In this document: one piece after another, positions 1-9,269 of the stretch
Layout of the letters: each line of letters opens with the position of its first letter
Numbering within the stretch: position 1 is the stretch's first letter
Source of the DNA: Acidiferrobacterales bacterium
Lineage (GTDB): Bacteria; Pseudomonadota; Gammaproteobacteria; Arenicellales; Poriferihabitantaceae
NCBI GenBank assembly: GCA_019633985.1
Contig: JAHQWE010000084.1
Coordinates: forward strand, 1-63,839
Reading direction: 5' to 3'
DNA length: 63,839 nt
The notes under the pieces: model-generated
The model's input: only the letters and a program-made list of their open reading frames with translations
What the model was told of the DNA's origin: nothing
Database searches by the model: none
Position numbers and translations under genes: made by a program

Positions 1-1697
1 GAAATCCGTTTCCTCTTCCAGCGTAGTCAGACAGAAACCAAAGTAGAGCATCGCCCCCCTCAACGCTAACGATCTGCGGGTCCGTTCTACCTGAAAATGT
101 TGCGAAGAGGTTTCGCTGTACTGCTTGATCTCCTCCGTAAAGATAAACTGAATCTTTTTGTTCGAGGTCAAATTCGATGAATTGAATCTGAATATCATAA
201 CCGGGCCTATGTTTGAGCAGCCACTGGCAATCACTACGATTAGCGTATCGGGATTCATCACTACCGTCTCGTATTTCTGCATCTTTTCGCAGGGTGACAC
301 GCCCAGAACAATATCGCTTCTCAAAATCTATCGGATCAAAGACATACCGACTTGAGAATGCAAAATCTTTCTCCTGAATTCCTCGAAGCCGTATTCGCAC
401 CGCGCTTTTCTCGATCTGCAGTTCTGAGGGTAGCGCTGACAGCATTCCCTGCCAAAGTGGTAGGGTGGGTTCTGGTGTCTCCGCATTATAAATTTCTATC
501 CCTATGCCTTCTAAATCACCTGATACCGAGTTTTTTAATTTAATCGCGGCATAGGCACCTGCAGGTTTTATGAGCCATTCATGAGTATTCGTTTCATGAT
601 CTAAGCGAGTGGAGTCGATAGAGACGGTGCCACGAGTATTTGCTCGAAAAGTTTCCAGAAAGTTAAGATTTGGCTGTTGTGCACACTTGATCGCCGCGTC
701 CACCTGCAGCATCCCCGCGCCGATCTTACCCGCTATCATGGGGTTGCGATGTTCGACGGATATAGCAGTGTTGTGAAGGCAGCCAGCTATTTCAGTGACA
801 GAAATGGCTGGATTAACTAATTTCATTAATCCAGCAGTAGCGGCAACCATCGGCGCAGCAACGGATGTTCCTTCTCCAGACCGAAATCCATCATTAGAGG
901 AAACAGTGGCCCCTTGTAAAGACACAGCTGGTGCCAGAATATCCACCTCCACTCCAAAATTGGCTAGCGGATCAAGTACCCCCTGAAAATCTGTTCCGCC
1001 AACACCAAATACAGCGGGATGATTAGCGGGTAGCACAGGTTCTGTAACTTGGAAGTTTCCAACGGTGTTTAGCATGAACGTATTGGCGCGAATTGCATTG
1101 GAGAGTACCGATGTATCAACCTCACGTGGGGATCCACCACTCCATGAATTACTGATTACGTCTGCGCCCTGATCCAGTGCGTATTGAATACCCTTGTAGG
1201 CGCTGTCCAGTCGCAAGGATTCGCTATAGTCTGATACGGCCTTCACATAGAGAAAACGAATGGGGTAAGCGTCCATATGACCAAGCTTGGCTTTCAACAA
1301 TTTAGCAATAATGCTGGCAGAAAACGTACCATGATAAAAATCCTCTAACCTGCCTCGTGCAGGCGAGACATCGCCATCATTGTCCGATACGTCGTAACCG
1401 ACGATGTCATCAACGTAACCGTTATCATCGTCGTCAGTTAAATTGTTCGAAATTTCAGATTTAGATGGTGTAGAAAACGGAAGCAGTGACTGATGATTTG
1501 GGTTAAAACCATCATCTACAATTGCAATAGTGATAGGTTGTGAGAGTTGTTCATTGACTTTGAGGCCGCCAGGAGTCAAGCCGATAAGTCTGAAAAGTTT
1601 CTGATCTGAGGCTGATAAAAGAGAGCTGTTGGTAAAACAGGCTGTAGCCACCATAGTGACCAACAGCCATTTTAGAAGGTTAATCGGTGCATCCAAT
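1..1697 (-). CDS. Subtilisin-like (S8) serine protease with C-terminal CUB-like domain, partial
   Basis: An exported serine endopeptidase cut by the left window edge; the C-terminus is missing. Hand translation of the minus strand gives an open frame with the three S8 motifs in order: the Asp motif IAIVDDGFNPNH near residue 55, the His motif DFYHGTFSASIIA near residue 105, and the Ser motif GEGTSVAAPMVAA near residue 275. The last ~110 residues fit a CUB domain: CSGRVTLRKDAEIRDG, then SDCQWLL, IQFIEFDLEQKDSVYLYGG and ALLWFLSDYAGRGNGF. The start is uncertain. A TTG at 1697 gives a hydrophobic leader ending VATAC, possibly a weak lipobox; an ATG at 1654 would remove most of it. It starts 46 bases after the collagen-like gene on the same strand, so the two are probably cotranscribed. 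The protease assignment is firm; substrate and localisation (surface or secreted) are inferred. Confidence 0.88.
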
Positions 1698-1743
1698 TCG
1701 CATACTTACCACAAGAATCGAGAATTACTCCCACACTGTTCGA

Positions 1744-2874
1744 TTATTGACCAATAGTTTCTGACCCAAATCTGCTTCCCCAAGCTCTATTAGAAAGCCC
1801 TGGACCTGACCCTACGCCAACAGCAACGCGACCTCTCATATCTGGCAATCCAAAAGTTGTCCGCCCATCACCGCCGAAGGCTGTTCCAAGCAGGGAGAAC
1901 AAAGCAGTATTGCTTGCTATGGGCAGGAGTTGCCCGTCACACAGCGCCCAACCCCGCGGGGCAAAGTTGAAACCGACCCAGGAAATAGTACCAACAAAAG
2001 GTTCTGTCTGACTTCGACTTGGATAGACTCCAAACAATGCGATAGTGCAGTAAAGAGCGAGAGAAGGTTGTGAAATGTCAGTGCGGCGTAGCGCAGTAGA
2101 GGGGATGGTGCCCGTAGCGATATTAGCAGCATTAAAACTAATCACGTCATTTCCAACACCTCCCAGAAATATTGGTAGAGCAGCAGTGAATGCTGATGTC
2201 CCGGCGGGTCCCTGTGGACCGACCGGCCCAGCGACGCCATCCATCCCATCTGCGCCGGCAGGGCCCTGGGGACCCGCTGGTCCGACTGCACCAGCGGCGC
2301 CATTCATCCCATCTGCACCAGCAGGGCCCTGAGGTCCCGCGGGTCCGACTGCGCCAACGGCGCCATTCATCCCATCTGCACCAGCAGGACCCTGGGGGCC
2401 TGCGGGTCCGGCTGCGCCAGCGGCGCCATCCATCCCATCTACACCAGCAGGGCCCTGAGGTCCCGCGGGTCCGACTGCGCCAACGGCGCCATCCATTCCA
2501 TCTGCACCAGCAGGACCCTGGGGACCTGCTGGTCCGGCGGGGCCTACTGCACCAACCGCGCCCGCCGGGCCAGCTGGTCCTGCACTTCCGGTGAGACCAG
2601 AAGCTGCAACCAATTGCCAGAGAGTACCGTCTCCTGGTGGGATATTGGCTAAGTCAGAAATATGCGGTTCTATGGCGATGTAACTACTTCCGTCAAACTC
2701 AACAATGTCCGTTCGGTTGTAATTAATTGAAGCCGCCCAAGGTCCTGTCCAGGTAGAGCCGTCAGACCATAGTGGAATTACAATAACTTTGTTTTGATAC
2801 TGAGTTTGTGCGAGAGTTGTTGAACAAGTTACCAGAAACAACACGAATATTTGAAGCGCTTTGTGCCAAGACAT
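1744..2874 (-). CDS. Exported collagen-like protein with phage tail-collar (microcystin-dependent-protein type) C-terminus
   Basis: 376 residues. A signal peptide (residues 1-22, ending TTLAQ) is followed by a module rich in aromatic residues ([20 protein letters not shown], then FDGSSYIAI) resembling small carbohydrate-binding modules. Residues ~92-230 are Gly-X-Y triplets built from a 21-residue unit. The C-terminal ~80 residues match the tail-collar fold ([47 protein letters not shown]). This domain also occurs in bacterial surface proteins, and no other phage gene is nearby. The protein stops right after GSETIGQ, where family members usually continue with a short LT.xELPxH segment, so the collar domain may be clipped. 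ATG at 2874. It heads a likely two-gene unit with the S8-CUB protease downstream. A secreted fibrous or adhesive role is inferred. Confidence 0.85.
   Translation of the reverse strand: MSWHKALQIFVLFLVTCSTTLAQTQYQNKVIVIPLWSDGSTWTGPWAASINYNRTDIVEFDGSSYIAIEPHISDLANIPPGDGTLWQLVAASGLTGSAGPAGPAGAVGAVGPAGPAGPQGPAGADGMDGAVGAVGPAGPQGPAGVDGMDGAAGAAGPAGPQGPAGADGMNGAVGAVGPAGPQGPAGADGMNGAAGAVGPAGPQGPAGADGMDGVAGPVGPQGPAGTSAFTAALPIFLGGVGNDVISFNAANIATGTIPSTALRRTDISQPSLALYCTIALFGVYPSRSQTEPFVGTISWVGFNFAPRGWALCDGQLLPIASNTALFSLLGTAFGGDGRTTFGLPDMRGRVAVGVGSGPGLSNRAWGSRFGSETIGQ
2208..2585 (-). repeat. Tandem 63-bp repeats encoding collagen-like Gly-X-Y triplets
   Basis: About five tandem copies of a 21-codon unit beginning [14 protein letters not shown], with variation N/D and A/V at the end of the unit. 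The flanks carry shorter GPAGPAG repeats. The DNA copies are similar enough for slippage or recombination to change their number between strains. Confidence 0.85.
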
Positions 2875-3002
2875 GCGATCACCCCACCAACCAAGAAATT
2901 ATATTTACTGCTAATATAGCATTAACGTCATAACAATACTGAGGGAGTGCTTCAAAAACTCTTCTGCTGGTGTTCAAGGCATCCCAAACCAAAAAAAATA
3001 GC

Positions 3003-3491
3003 ATGACTATCAAGAAATCCAACCGACGAGAATTTTCCAAGGCATTGGCAACCGTAGCAGTCGTTGGCGGTGTCTGGCACAAACCAATAGTACGAAGTGT
3101 TGTCTTGCCGGCACATGCAGTGACTTCCGCCGATGAATTTATAAGCGCATCTTCTCTCGACTCGGAAAACATGTTTGCTCGGTATATTCTTATTGTTGAT
3201 TCCAATAACAATGTACTTGCGAATTGCGGTGCTAGTGGAGGGACAGTGCGTGTTGATTCCCCACCTGACGGGACCTATCGTATCTTCGCAGATAGTGATG
3301 GTGCACAAAATCAGAGGATTACGGTTTCTACTGTCGCGGGCTCTGAGAGCATCGTTGCCCCAACAGATTCAGGCGCATGCGATTTCTTAGTTGCACAAAT
3401 TGAGATTCCTGGCGGCGCTATTACTCCTTCGTTTGGTCGACAGACGGCGACTTGGGACTGCTCAACAAATCCCACCACAACATGTGGTTAG
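3003..3491 (+). CDS. Small Tat-exported protein of unknown function
   Basis: 162 residues from the ATG at 3003; a GTG at 2970 would add 11 residues, and neither start has a good Shine-Dalgarno. The N-terminus reads KKSNRREFSK followed by a short hydrophobic stretch (ALATVAVVGGVW) and a VLPAHA cleavage-like site, which is a twin-arginine-type signal. The mature part (~125 residues) is rich in Ser, Asp and beta-branched residues, with two regions reading VRVDSPPDGTYRIFADS and QRITVSTVAGS that suggest a beta-sandwich. Four cysteines in the mature part (ANCGA, GACDF, WDCS, TTCG) could form disulfides. It is divergent from the collagen-like gene across ~130 bp, which suggests shared control. No family recognised. 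Confidence 0.65.
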   Translation: MTIKKSNRREFSKALATVAVVGGVWHKPIVRSVVLPAHAVTSADEFISASSLDSENMFARYILIVDSNNNVLANCGASGGTVRVDSPPDGTYRIFADSDGAQNQRITVSTVAGSESIVAPTDSGACDFLVAQIEIPGGAITPSFGRQTATWDCSTNPTTTCG

Positions 3492-3700
3492 ATCGATCCG
3501 AGCTCATTTTTTATAAAACCTCGAACCTTTTATCAGTATTGCTTCCGTCCCACTGATTAGAACAATGGGAAGACGGCGGGGTTGAGAGTCACCGTCAGAT
3601 AAGTTAAGGGGCATACGAAGACGCGAACGGCGCGAAGATTTGCCGGAAGGGGCTGCAGAAATTACGCTCGTCCGCCTTTTAAGGGTTTTCAGAAAAGTCT

Positions 3701-4078
3701 TTAGAAATTTGGCGAAGCCAAACCAAGGCGAACAGCATCAGATCTTTTTTCTTTATTGCTAACTATGAATGAAAATTCCGATGCGTCCTGATCGATGGCG
3801 GCGATCAGTTTTTCAATTTCTACCGTAGCTGTTTCGACTTTTGATGCCGCCTGAACTATCCCGTTCTTCTGTTCGAGAAAAACCGACTCATAGTCAGACC
3901 AGAGAGTGCTTACTGTCGGTGCACTGAGTCGTTTGACTTGCACGACAGACTGATCGTTCTCGATTGCGGCAGCGTTAGAAGAGAAAGTGGTGATTTGTGT
4001 GAAGAACGCCACAGCAGCCAAGGCAGTTCCAAAGAACCCGATTTTGACCACTCTGGCACGCTTGATAGCAGTGTCCAT
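3701..4078 (-). CDS. Small exported or membrane-anchored protein, unknown
   Basis: 125 residues from the ATG at 4078. I chose this internal start because a GGGGGATG stretch lies ~10 bases upstream and it places the hydrophobic segment (KIGFFGTALAAVAFFTQITTF) at the N-terminus as a signal peptide or anchor. The rest is Glu/Lys/Ala-rich and predicted helical (FLEQKNGIVQAASKVETATV), suggesting a short coiled coil. No cysteines and no known domain. It stands alone, with 220 bp on the 5' side and 260 bp to its downstream-strand neighbour. Confidence 0.55.
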   Translation of the reverse strand: MDTAIKRARVVKIGFFGTALAAVAFFTQITTFSSNAAAIENDQSVVQVKRLSAPTVSTLWSDYESVFLEQKNGIVQAASKVETATVEIEKLIAAIDQDASEFSFIVSNKEKRSDAVRLGLASPNF

Positions 4079-4338
4079 ATTGTCATCCCCCGATAGACAA
4101 TTTTGATTATTATATTGGCGCTCATAGTGGCTCTTCCAGAGCAAAACTCGTACGCCGCAACAACAACCCCCGTTAATGTTGAGAGGGAAGTATATTTCGT
4201 TTCAGAGCGATGTTCAATCCGGCTTACGTCTAAAAAGGCCTAAATATACGGCGGAAAAGCGCCAAAAACCCCGTATTTTTGGACTACTGAGAATCGCTGG
4301 ATGAGGGTGGCTTGAGCATTCCTGTCCTTATGAATGCA

Positions 4339-5151
4339 CTAACGAGTTGAAAGTCGCTTTGAATCTCGCATTCCAACTCTGCCGACTCCAGGTAGTTTTA
4401 TGGCTGGTGGGAAGAGATCTATTCCTGCTGTCATACCAAGCAGATTCAGTTCCAAGCCTTCTTCAGGGGAGATGACAATGCCTAGCAAACCGCTGATCGA
4501 GAGCTGCAGACCCTTGCCGCTGGCTGGCGTGTTGATCAGTCCATTCCCCGGTAGGTAGTCTTTTCCCACCGCAGTAGGCGGCAGATCGACGCTGAGAGCA
4601 GGAATCTCTCTCACCAAATGCGCTACAAAAGTATTACTGTTGGGGCCCGGCCAGACACTATACTGACTGTTGTACTGGTAGCTGGAAGCGATGGAGAAGA
4701 TATCGTCGATCATTGCGTCCACTTCATCACCTCCACGCAGTTCTCTTAGCAATTCGGGTTCATTACCATACCAGTATCGGTCGGGTTGCCCACGGCGAAT
4801 TTGCACGGTTTCGTCGCTCCAGCGCAATGCATACCCCATCACATCGAGTCGAGTATAAAAGTCTTGATTGCTTTTTTTGACCGCTATCCAAGTATGCACC
4901 CCCAACGCACCTCGCCACCGCATTGCCCTGGCAGCGTAGACCTGAATAATTGCGTCATCAGTAGTGGACGGGTCTTGCGCGAGCCGTTCACCGCTACGAC
5001 CAACACTTGCCCAAGCAATAGCTGGCTTCCATTCGAAATGGTATGCCGCGAGTTGATAACTCACGGGAACAATGTAAAGTGCGAAAATAGCCAGCAGGCT
5101 GCGTAACAACCAGGACCGCTTTTTTCCTGAGCTGCACGTACTCTCTTTCAT
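4339..5151 (-). CDS. DUF3750 family protein
   Basis: 270 residues from ATG 5151, with GGAGG 12 bases upstream; an in-frame GTG at 5175 would make the ribosome-binding site coding. One N-terminal membrane segment (LLAIFALYIVPVSYQL) anchors the protein, probably facing the periplasm. The body carries the hallmark DUF3750 blocks: RWRGALGVHTWIAVK, DRYWYGNEPELLRELRGG, WPGPNSNTFVAHLVREIP and LPPTAVGKDYL. The family is widespread in proteobacteria and has no assigned reaction. The conserved His, Trp and GPNSNTF block hint at an enzymatic pocket, but that is inference. Monocistronic as seen. Confidence 0.85.
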   Translation of the reverse strand: MKESTCSSGKKRSWLLRSLLAIFALYIVPVSYQLAAYHFEWKPAIAWASVGRSGERLAQDPSTTDDAIIQVYAARAMRWRGALGVHTWIAVKKSNQDFYTRLDVMGYALRWSDETVQIRRGQPDRYWYGNEPELLRELRGGDEVDAMIDDIFSIASSYQYNSQYSVWPGPNSNTFVAHLVREIPALSVDLPPTAVGKDYLPGNGLINTPASGKGLQLSISGLLGIVISPEEGLELNLLGMTAGIDLFPPAIKLPGVGRVGMRDSKRLSTR

Positions 5152-5502
5152 GAATTGCGTGTGCCTCCGATACACCGCATATATCCCGATACCTAATCGA
5201 CCAATATTTCTAGATATCTAGACAATTCAGAATGCCCTGTGTTCCGGTCGAGGAAGTTGGATCTGCACAATAATAGCTTAGCGGGTACGGCAATATCAAT
5301 TCGCAGAGGCGGGACCGGGATGCCACATATCATTAGAATCCGCGCGCGTTCGAACTTTTTAATAAGGCTAAGAAATTATGGAATAAGAAAAACTGTAGTT
5401 AGTGGGTGAAAAACGTTAGATCGATGTATATCGAACAATGTTTTTTAACCGCATTTAAGCATCCTAGGCTCTGCTCAGCGCGAGGCTTCCTGTGATTAGA
5501 TT

Positions 5503-5531
5503 GAAAATAGCGGCCGTGATATACGACCGCT
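5503..5531 (-). terminator. Rho-independent terminator of the amt unit
   Basis: On the minus strand the sequence folds as AGCGG-T-CGT / ACG-G-CCGCT with a short loop and is followed by a TATTTTC run. It lies 31 bases past the stop of the 55-residue membrane protein, where transcription of the ammonium transporter unit should end. Confidence 0.6.
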
Positions 5532-5561
5532 CTCTGACATTCAAGAAGTGAAACGGCTGGT

Positions 5562-5729
5562 TTATTTTTCTTTCAACTTCGAGTAAGCCTCTTCTTCATG
5601 ACGGTGGCCTAGGTAAATAGCGCCAGCGGTAACCGCTACCGCTAGCAGGAAGACAATCATTGTGGTCGCGCCACCGAAGCCGGTAAAGTACGCCTCGACG
5701 CTGTCCCAGGTTGTGATTGGAGAACCCAT
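5562..5729 (-). CDS. Small single-pass membrane protein encoded behind amt
   Basis: 55 residues. The frame has a good Shine-Dalgarno (GAGG, 7 bases before ATG 5729) and a clean stop. It reads as a short polar N-terminus (MGSPITTWDSVEAYF), one membrane helix (MIVFLLAVAVTAGAIYLG) and a charged cytoplasmic-type tail (HRHEEEAYSKLKEK). It starts 44 bases after the ammonium transporter stop and precedes the terminator, so it should be cotranscribed and nitrogen-regulated. No known family is recalled with certainty. An accessory or regulatory subunit of the transporter, in the place where glnK often sits, is a plausible inference. Confidence 0.75.
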   Translation of the reverse strand: MGSPITTWDSVEAYFTGFGGATTMIVFLLAVAVTAGAIYLGHRHEEEAYSKLKEK

Positions 5730-5773
5730 AATTATTCCTCATCAAATGTAAATTGCTGTTCTTGGAGAGCCAT

Positions 5774-7099
5774 CTATGCCGGCATTGCTGCTTCGGTTCC
5801 TTCTGGATAAGCCGAGACAGGTACTTTGGCAATATCCATACCAATTACCTCCGCGGACTCTGGAATTCGCAGTACTCCGAGTACTTTGAGGAGCAGCGAC
5901 AATAAATATCCAGGAAGAAATCCAACCGCGAACATGGCTGCAGCACCAACCAACTGCCCAATCAGAGAGGTATCTGGTGCGTCACCGATGTTGGGATATC
6001 CCGATGCGAACAGACCAAAGGCAACGACGCCAAATAGGCCAGCTATTCCATGAACCGCCACTGCGCCAACAGCATCGTCGACACGCAGTACTTTTTCGAT
6101 AAACCGAGCACCGAACACTGCAGCGGTTGCTCCACCAATGCCCAATAGAAATGCGAGTGGTGGATAGTAAAGATCTAGCCCGGGTGCCGCGCCAAAGATT
6201 CCCGCGAGAGCACCAGACATCATCCAAAACGGGTCTCGAGTTAACACCCACGCTGCGATAATACCGCCGGCAAAACACATTAATGTGTTGAAAGCGATAG
6301 CAGAAAGGGTGGCGGGATTGCCAAATATAGTCGTCCATTGGTCAGTGCCGTTATAAATAATACAGCCGCCCAGGAAACCAAAGAAACCGACGATAATGAG
6401 CATCAACCCAAGAACTGCAAGAGGCAGGTTATGTGGACTGAGGTCATTCGCCGAGCCGTCGGCATTGTATTTGCCAATTCTCGGTCCAAGATTGATCAAC
6501 ACGCCCAGCGCGAAAAATCCTGCGACCATATGCACACATCCTGCCGCCCCAAAATCGTGCCAGCCGAATTGAGTTAGCAACCAACCGTCGCCATGCCATG
6601 CCCAGCTCGCTGCTAGAATCCAAACCACCGAGCCCAATGTAATTGCCAGAATAAGAAACGCACTTAGCCTGATTCGTTCGATAACGGCGCCTGAAAATAT
6701 CGAAGCCGTTGTCGCAGCAAATAAGGCGAACGCTGCCCAAAAAATCCCGGTCGCATTGTCTGCAAGGTTAGGACCCATGGCTGCAGACCATGGAACGCCC
6801 CCAGCTCCCGCCTCGAAGTCGGGGACAAGACCGCCGGGAAATGCCAAGTAAATCCACCAGCCAATAAAAAAGAACGTGGGAATGATAAAGGCGAATGCCA
6901 AGATGTTTTTGATGCCGGATGCGAGCACATTTTTTTTCCTTGAAGCGCCCATCTCATAAGCAAGGAAACCGGCATGAATGATGACCATCAAACCGGTGCA
7001 CCACCAGTAAAACGATTCAACAGCGATGGTCGTTGCCCATCCTGAAGACGCTTCGAGTTCAGCAATTTTGGCAGTTAATTCTGCAATTTGTTCTTCCAC
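5774..7099 (-). CDS. amt: Ammonium transporter, AmtB family
   Basis: 441 residues, 11 or so membrane helices. It conducts ammonium across the inner membrane. The conserved pore features are visible: the Asp-His motif HDFGAAGCVHMVAG (equivalents of E. coli Asp160 and His168), and the second pore His in DDAVGAVAVHGIAG (equivalent of His318). The GTG start at 7099 follows TTTGGAGG at 4-base spacing and gives an unusual N-terminus: a ~20-residue amphipathic helix (MEEQIAELTAKIAELEASS) instead of the signal peptide of classical AmtB. A sigma-54-like promoter and an NtrC-like box lie directly upstream, indicating induction under nitrogen limitation. No glnK follows; a 55-residue membrane protein does. 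Confidence 0.96.
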   Translation of the reverse strand: MEEQIAELTAKIAELEASSGWATTIAVESFYWWCTGLMVIIHAGFLAYEMGASRKKNVLASGIKNILAFAFIIPTFFFIGWWIYLAFPGGLVPDFEAGAGGVPWSAAMGPNLADNATGIFWAAFALFAATTASIFSGAVIERIRLSAFLILAITLGSVVWILAASWAWHGDGWLLTQFGWHDFGAAGCVHMVAGFFALGVLINLGPRIGKYNADGSANDLSPHNLPLAVLGLMLIIVGFFGFLGGCIIYNGTDQWTTIFGNPATLSAIAFNTLMCFAGGIIAAWVLTRDPFWMMSGALAGIFGAAPGLDLYYPPLAFLLGIGGATAAVFGARFIEKVLRVDDAVGAVAVHGIAGLFGVVAFGLFASGYPNIGDAPDTSLIGQLVGAAAMFAVGFLPGYLLSLLLKVLGVLRIPESAEVIGMDIAKVPVSAYPEGTEAAMPA

Positions 7100-7146
7100 G
7101 TGTCCTCCAAAGTAGATTGGTTGTGATTAGTATGTTGAAGAGACAC

Positions 7147-7163
7147 CGCAAGACTTATGCCAA
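7147..7163 (-). promoter_or_regulatory. Sigma-54 (-24/-12) promoter for amt
   Basis: The minus strand reads TTGGCATAAGTCTTGCG. Against the consensus YTGGCACGRNNNTTGCW it keeps the invariant GG and GC with exactly 10 bases between, plus TTGGCA and TTGC; three less critical positions differ. It would start transcription ~35 bases before the amt GTG. A sigma-54 promoter fits known nitrogen control of amt genes. Confidence 0.75.
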
Positions 7164-7235
7164 GTCATATATTTTTCATAAGGGTTTGAATATTTTATGT
7201 TTATTCGATTTTCTCCCTTGTTCTATGCGAACCGC

Positions 7236-7252
7236 TGCACAATCTGTGTACA
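7236..7252. promoter_or_regulatory. Candidate NtrC-binding site upstream of amt
   Basis: TGCACAATCTGTGTACA matches the NtrC dyad TGCAC-N7-GTGCA with one mismatch and correct spacing. It lies ~75 bases upstream of the -24 element, a normal enhancer distance. A further GTGC/GCAC-rich stretch follows at 7256-7276. Confidence 0.5.
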
Positions 7253-7514
7253 CGTATTGTGCGGTTTTGCACCAAGAAATAACTCAAAAACAATCTCTGG
7301 AGCACACGTCAATTCTGAATCATTGGCAGTAATCTGCCTTGCCTCTATTGAATTAGAAAAGCGGAACCGACAAATTGAGGAACTTGAGACACAACTTCAG
7401 AACCTGCATAGAGAATTGAGGACGCGAAACGACATCGATCAGGCGCCGAGACGGTGACGTCAGTATTTATCATGATTACGCCACTGTCTCAGAACGCGCG
7501 TAGAGCGAAAGGCG

Positions 7515-7919
7515 TCACTTCAATAGACGTTGCAGTTGACTATTTTGAATGAATCTAAACGGCGCAGTTAAGCCCCCGGGTCTACGCGGTGCGGGGTTGT
7601 AGGCTTCCTCGTAGTAGCAGCACTTGCATTCCTCATTACAACCATAGGTCGCAAAGGAGTTTGTACAGACATAGTCTCCCTCTGGATCACCTTCGCAAAA
7701 AAACGCTTCCCCTCCACCTGAGGCAGCATGCGGGGCGTCTGGGTTACTCTGAAGCACCATCGTTCCAGTGCCTTTCAAGAGCACGGAGTTAGTTGGGACT
7801 GAATGGAAGCCAATATCTTTAGATTCATAGCTATTTGTCTCCTGGGCATTGGCAAACCCGGCTACAACCGATAAGAAAAATACCATTAGGAATCTTAGTT
7901 TTTTATAAAAATAATACAT
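7515..7919 (-). CDS. Exported Cys-rich small protein, unknown
   Basis: 134 residues. A signal peptide (LRFLMVFFLSVVAGFANAQ) leads into a mature protein of ~110 residues. Six cysteines are packed into about 35 residues in the order FFC, YVC, YGC, EEC, KCC, then YYEEAYNP. The cluster could form disulfides or bind metal. The C-terminus is basic and Pro-rich. It lies alone between the amt control region and a 385-bp gap. No family recognised; exported localisation is well supported, function is open. Confidence 0.65.
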   Translation of the reverse strand: MYYFYKKLRFLMVFFLSVVAGFANAQETNSYESKDIGFHSVPTNSVLLKGTGTMVLQSNPDAPHAASGGGEAFFCEGDPEGDYVCTNSFATYGCNEECKCCYYEEAYNPAPRRPGGLTAPFRFIQNSQLQRLLK

Positions 7920-8305
7920 CGTTCTACCTCACAAATACTTGGTTGACTCAAGAAACAAACCTATTGCCTAGCTTATTTGGTCCGTGTCTTACCTAACTTG
8001 AGCTTAGTGATCTTGAGGCAAGGACGCAGTGAAAGACATCACTGTATTCGTATTACTATGGTGATGTGAATCACACCGTAACCTACATCATGAGAACAAC
8101 TACGTATTCCAATGCTCTATGATGATTGTTGGAGTAACGATTATTGTCGAACTGTTTATCATGGAGGTATCACAGTTGGAGCAATGGTTATTTCTCTTGG
8201 TTGTGCATGCCACGACCACGAAATCACGTAGTAATACCTATTGACCAATACTATGAGGTCTATAAAAATTTTATCCTCACTAGCCAATTAAATTGAGACG
8301 GCTCG
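7920..8305. other. Intergenic region between divergent genes
   Basis: 386 bp with no convincing gene. It must hold the promoters of the Cys-rich gene (minus) and the DUF2182 gene (plus). A GTGATGTGAATCACACC stretch near 8061 has partial dyad symmetry and may be an operator; an AT-rich TATAAAAATTTTATCC near 8262 could be part of the DUF2182 promoter. Neither is strong. Confidence 0.4.
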
Positions 8306-9127
8306 ATGCAGAGTAATACTCCCGTATTTGCGAATGAAGAGAGTCTGGGTTCGCTTGGCATCAGGGAATACCTGATCGTCGGGGGCGGGCTGTGTGGAAT
8401 TGCGCTAATTGGTTGGGCGTACATGCTGCACATGGCCTGGATGATGGCGCATATGGATCAGGTTGATATGTGGATGCCACCTGGGTCTTCTGTTGCATGG
8501 ATGGCTAAGGATTATTTTTTACTGTTTGTTATGTGGGCGGTCATGATGGTGGCCATGATGACACCCTCTACCCTACCAATGGTGACGATGTTTGCGACGT
8601 TAAACAAAAACCGTCGCAACAAACAACAGCCTTACACTCCCACATTTGTTTTTTTATTCGGCTATCTGCTTGCATGGACCGCCTTTAGTGTATTGGCTAC
8701 TCTGGTTCAGTGGCTGTTCCATAGCACGAATCTGCTCAACAATATGATGAACAGTCGAAGCGGGCTAGTTAGCGGAATAATTCTGATTGTTGCTGGTCTA
8801 TATCAGTGGACGCCCGCGAAAGATGCCTGTCTGAAATTTTGTAGAACCCCGTTAGACTTTTTATTAACTGAATGGCGGGATGGCAGAGTGGGCGCAATGT
8901 TTATGGGCATTAAGCATGGCATTTTCTGCGTCGGATGCTGTTGGGCGTTGATGCTGATTTTATTTGCAGTCGGTGTCATGAATATGCTGTGGGTCGCGCT
9001 GATTACCGCGTTTGTGCTCCTGGAAAAAGTTATTCCTTTTCCTGGTGCAATGCGATATGTCAGTGGGCTGGGCCTCGTTGTTTGGGGCGCAATGATGTTG
9101 GGAACTCATTATGGCATTTCATCCTGA
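8306..9127 (+). CDS. DUF2182 family predicted metal-binding integral membrane protein
   Basis: 273 residues, about seven membrane helices. Family signatures: FVMWAVMMVAMMTPSTLPM in the second helix, LFGYLLAWTAFSVLAT, GLYQWTPAKDACLKFCRTP, and MGIKHGIFCVGCCWALMLIL, then LLEKVIP. The Met-, His- and Cys-rich helices are the reason the family is called metal-binding; copper is often suggested but not shown here. The partner gene 142 bp downstream is a DUF1326 protein, an arrangement common in other proteobacteria, so the two probably act together in the envelope. The exact role is unknown. Confidence 0.9.
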   Translation: MQSNTPVFANEESLGSLGIREYLIVGGGLCGIALIGWAYMLHMAWMMAHMDQVDMWMPPGSSVAWMAKDYFLLFVMWAVMMVAMMTPSTLPMVTMFATLNKNRRNKQQPYTPTFVFLFGYLLAWTAFSVLATLVQWLFHSTNLLNNMMNSRSGLVSGIILIVAGLYQWTPAKDACLKFCRTPLDFLLTEWRDGRVGAMFMGIKHGIFCVGCCWALMLILFAVGVMNMLWVALITAFVLLEKVIPFPGAMRYVSGLGLVVWGAMMLGTHYGISS

Positions 9128-9269
9128 ATGCTCTATCAAAAGGAGGTTTCAACTAAGGACTTAGTTTTGAGTAAATGGCAAATCAGAGTTAAGCCTCTAT
9201 CGACCAGCTAGGTAACTTCGAACTTTGAAATTACCTGTCTGAAACTATTTTAGAATAGGAGAATAACCA

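Noticed and set aside
1744..2000. Tail-collar domain as evidence of a prophage
   Set aside because: No capsid, terminase, integrase or lysis gene is nearby and the protein has a signal peptide; the domain also occurs in bacterial surface proteins.
2190..2594. 134-codon plus-strand frame across the collagen-like gene
   Set aside because: It is the antisense shadow of the Gly-X-Y repeats; its Arg/His/Gln-rich repeats follow from the opposite frame.
7197..7457. 86-codon plus-strand frame with a coiled-coil-like end
   Set aside because: It overlaps the NtrC-like box and amt control region, has no Shine-Dalgarno, and the first half is not protein-like.
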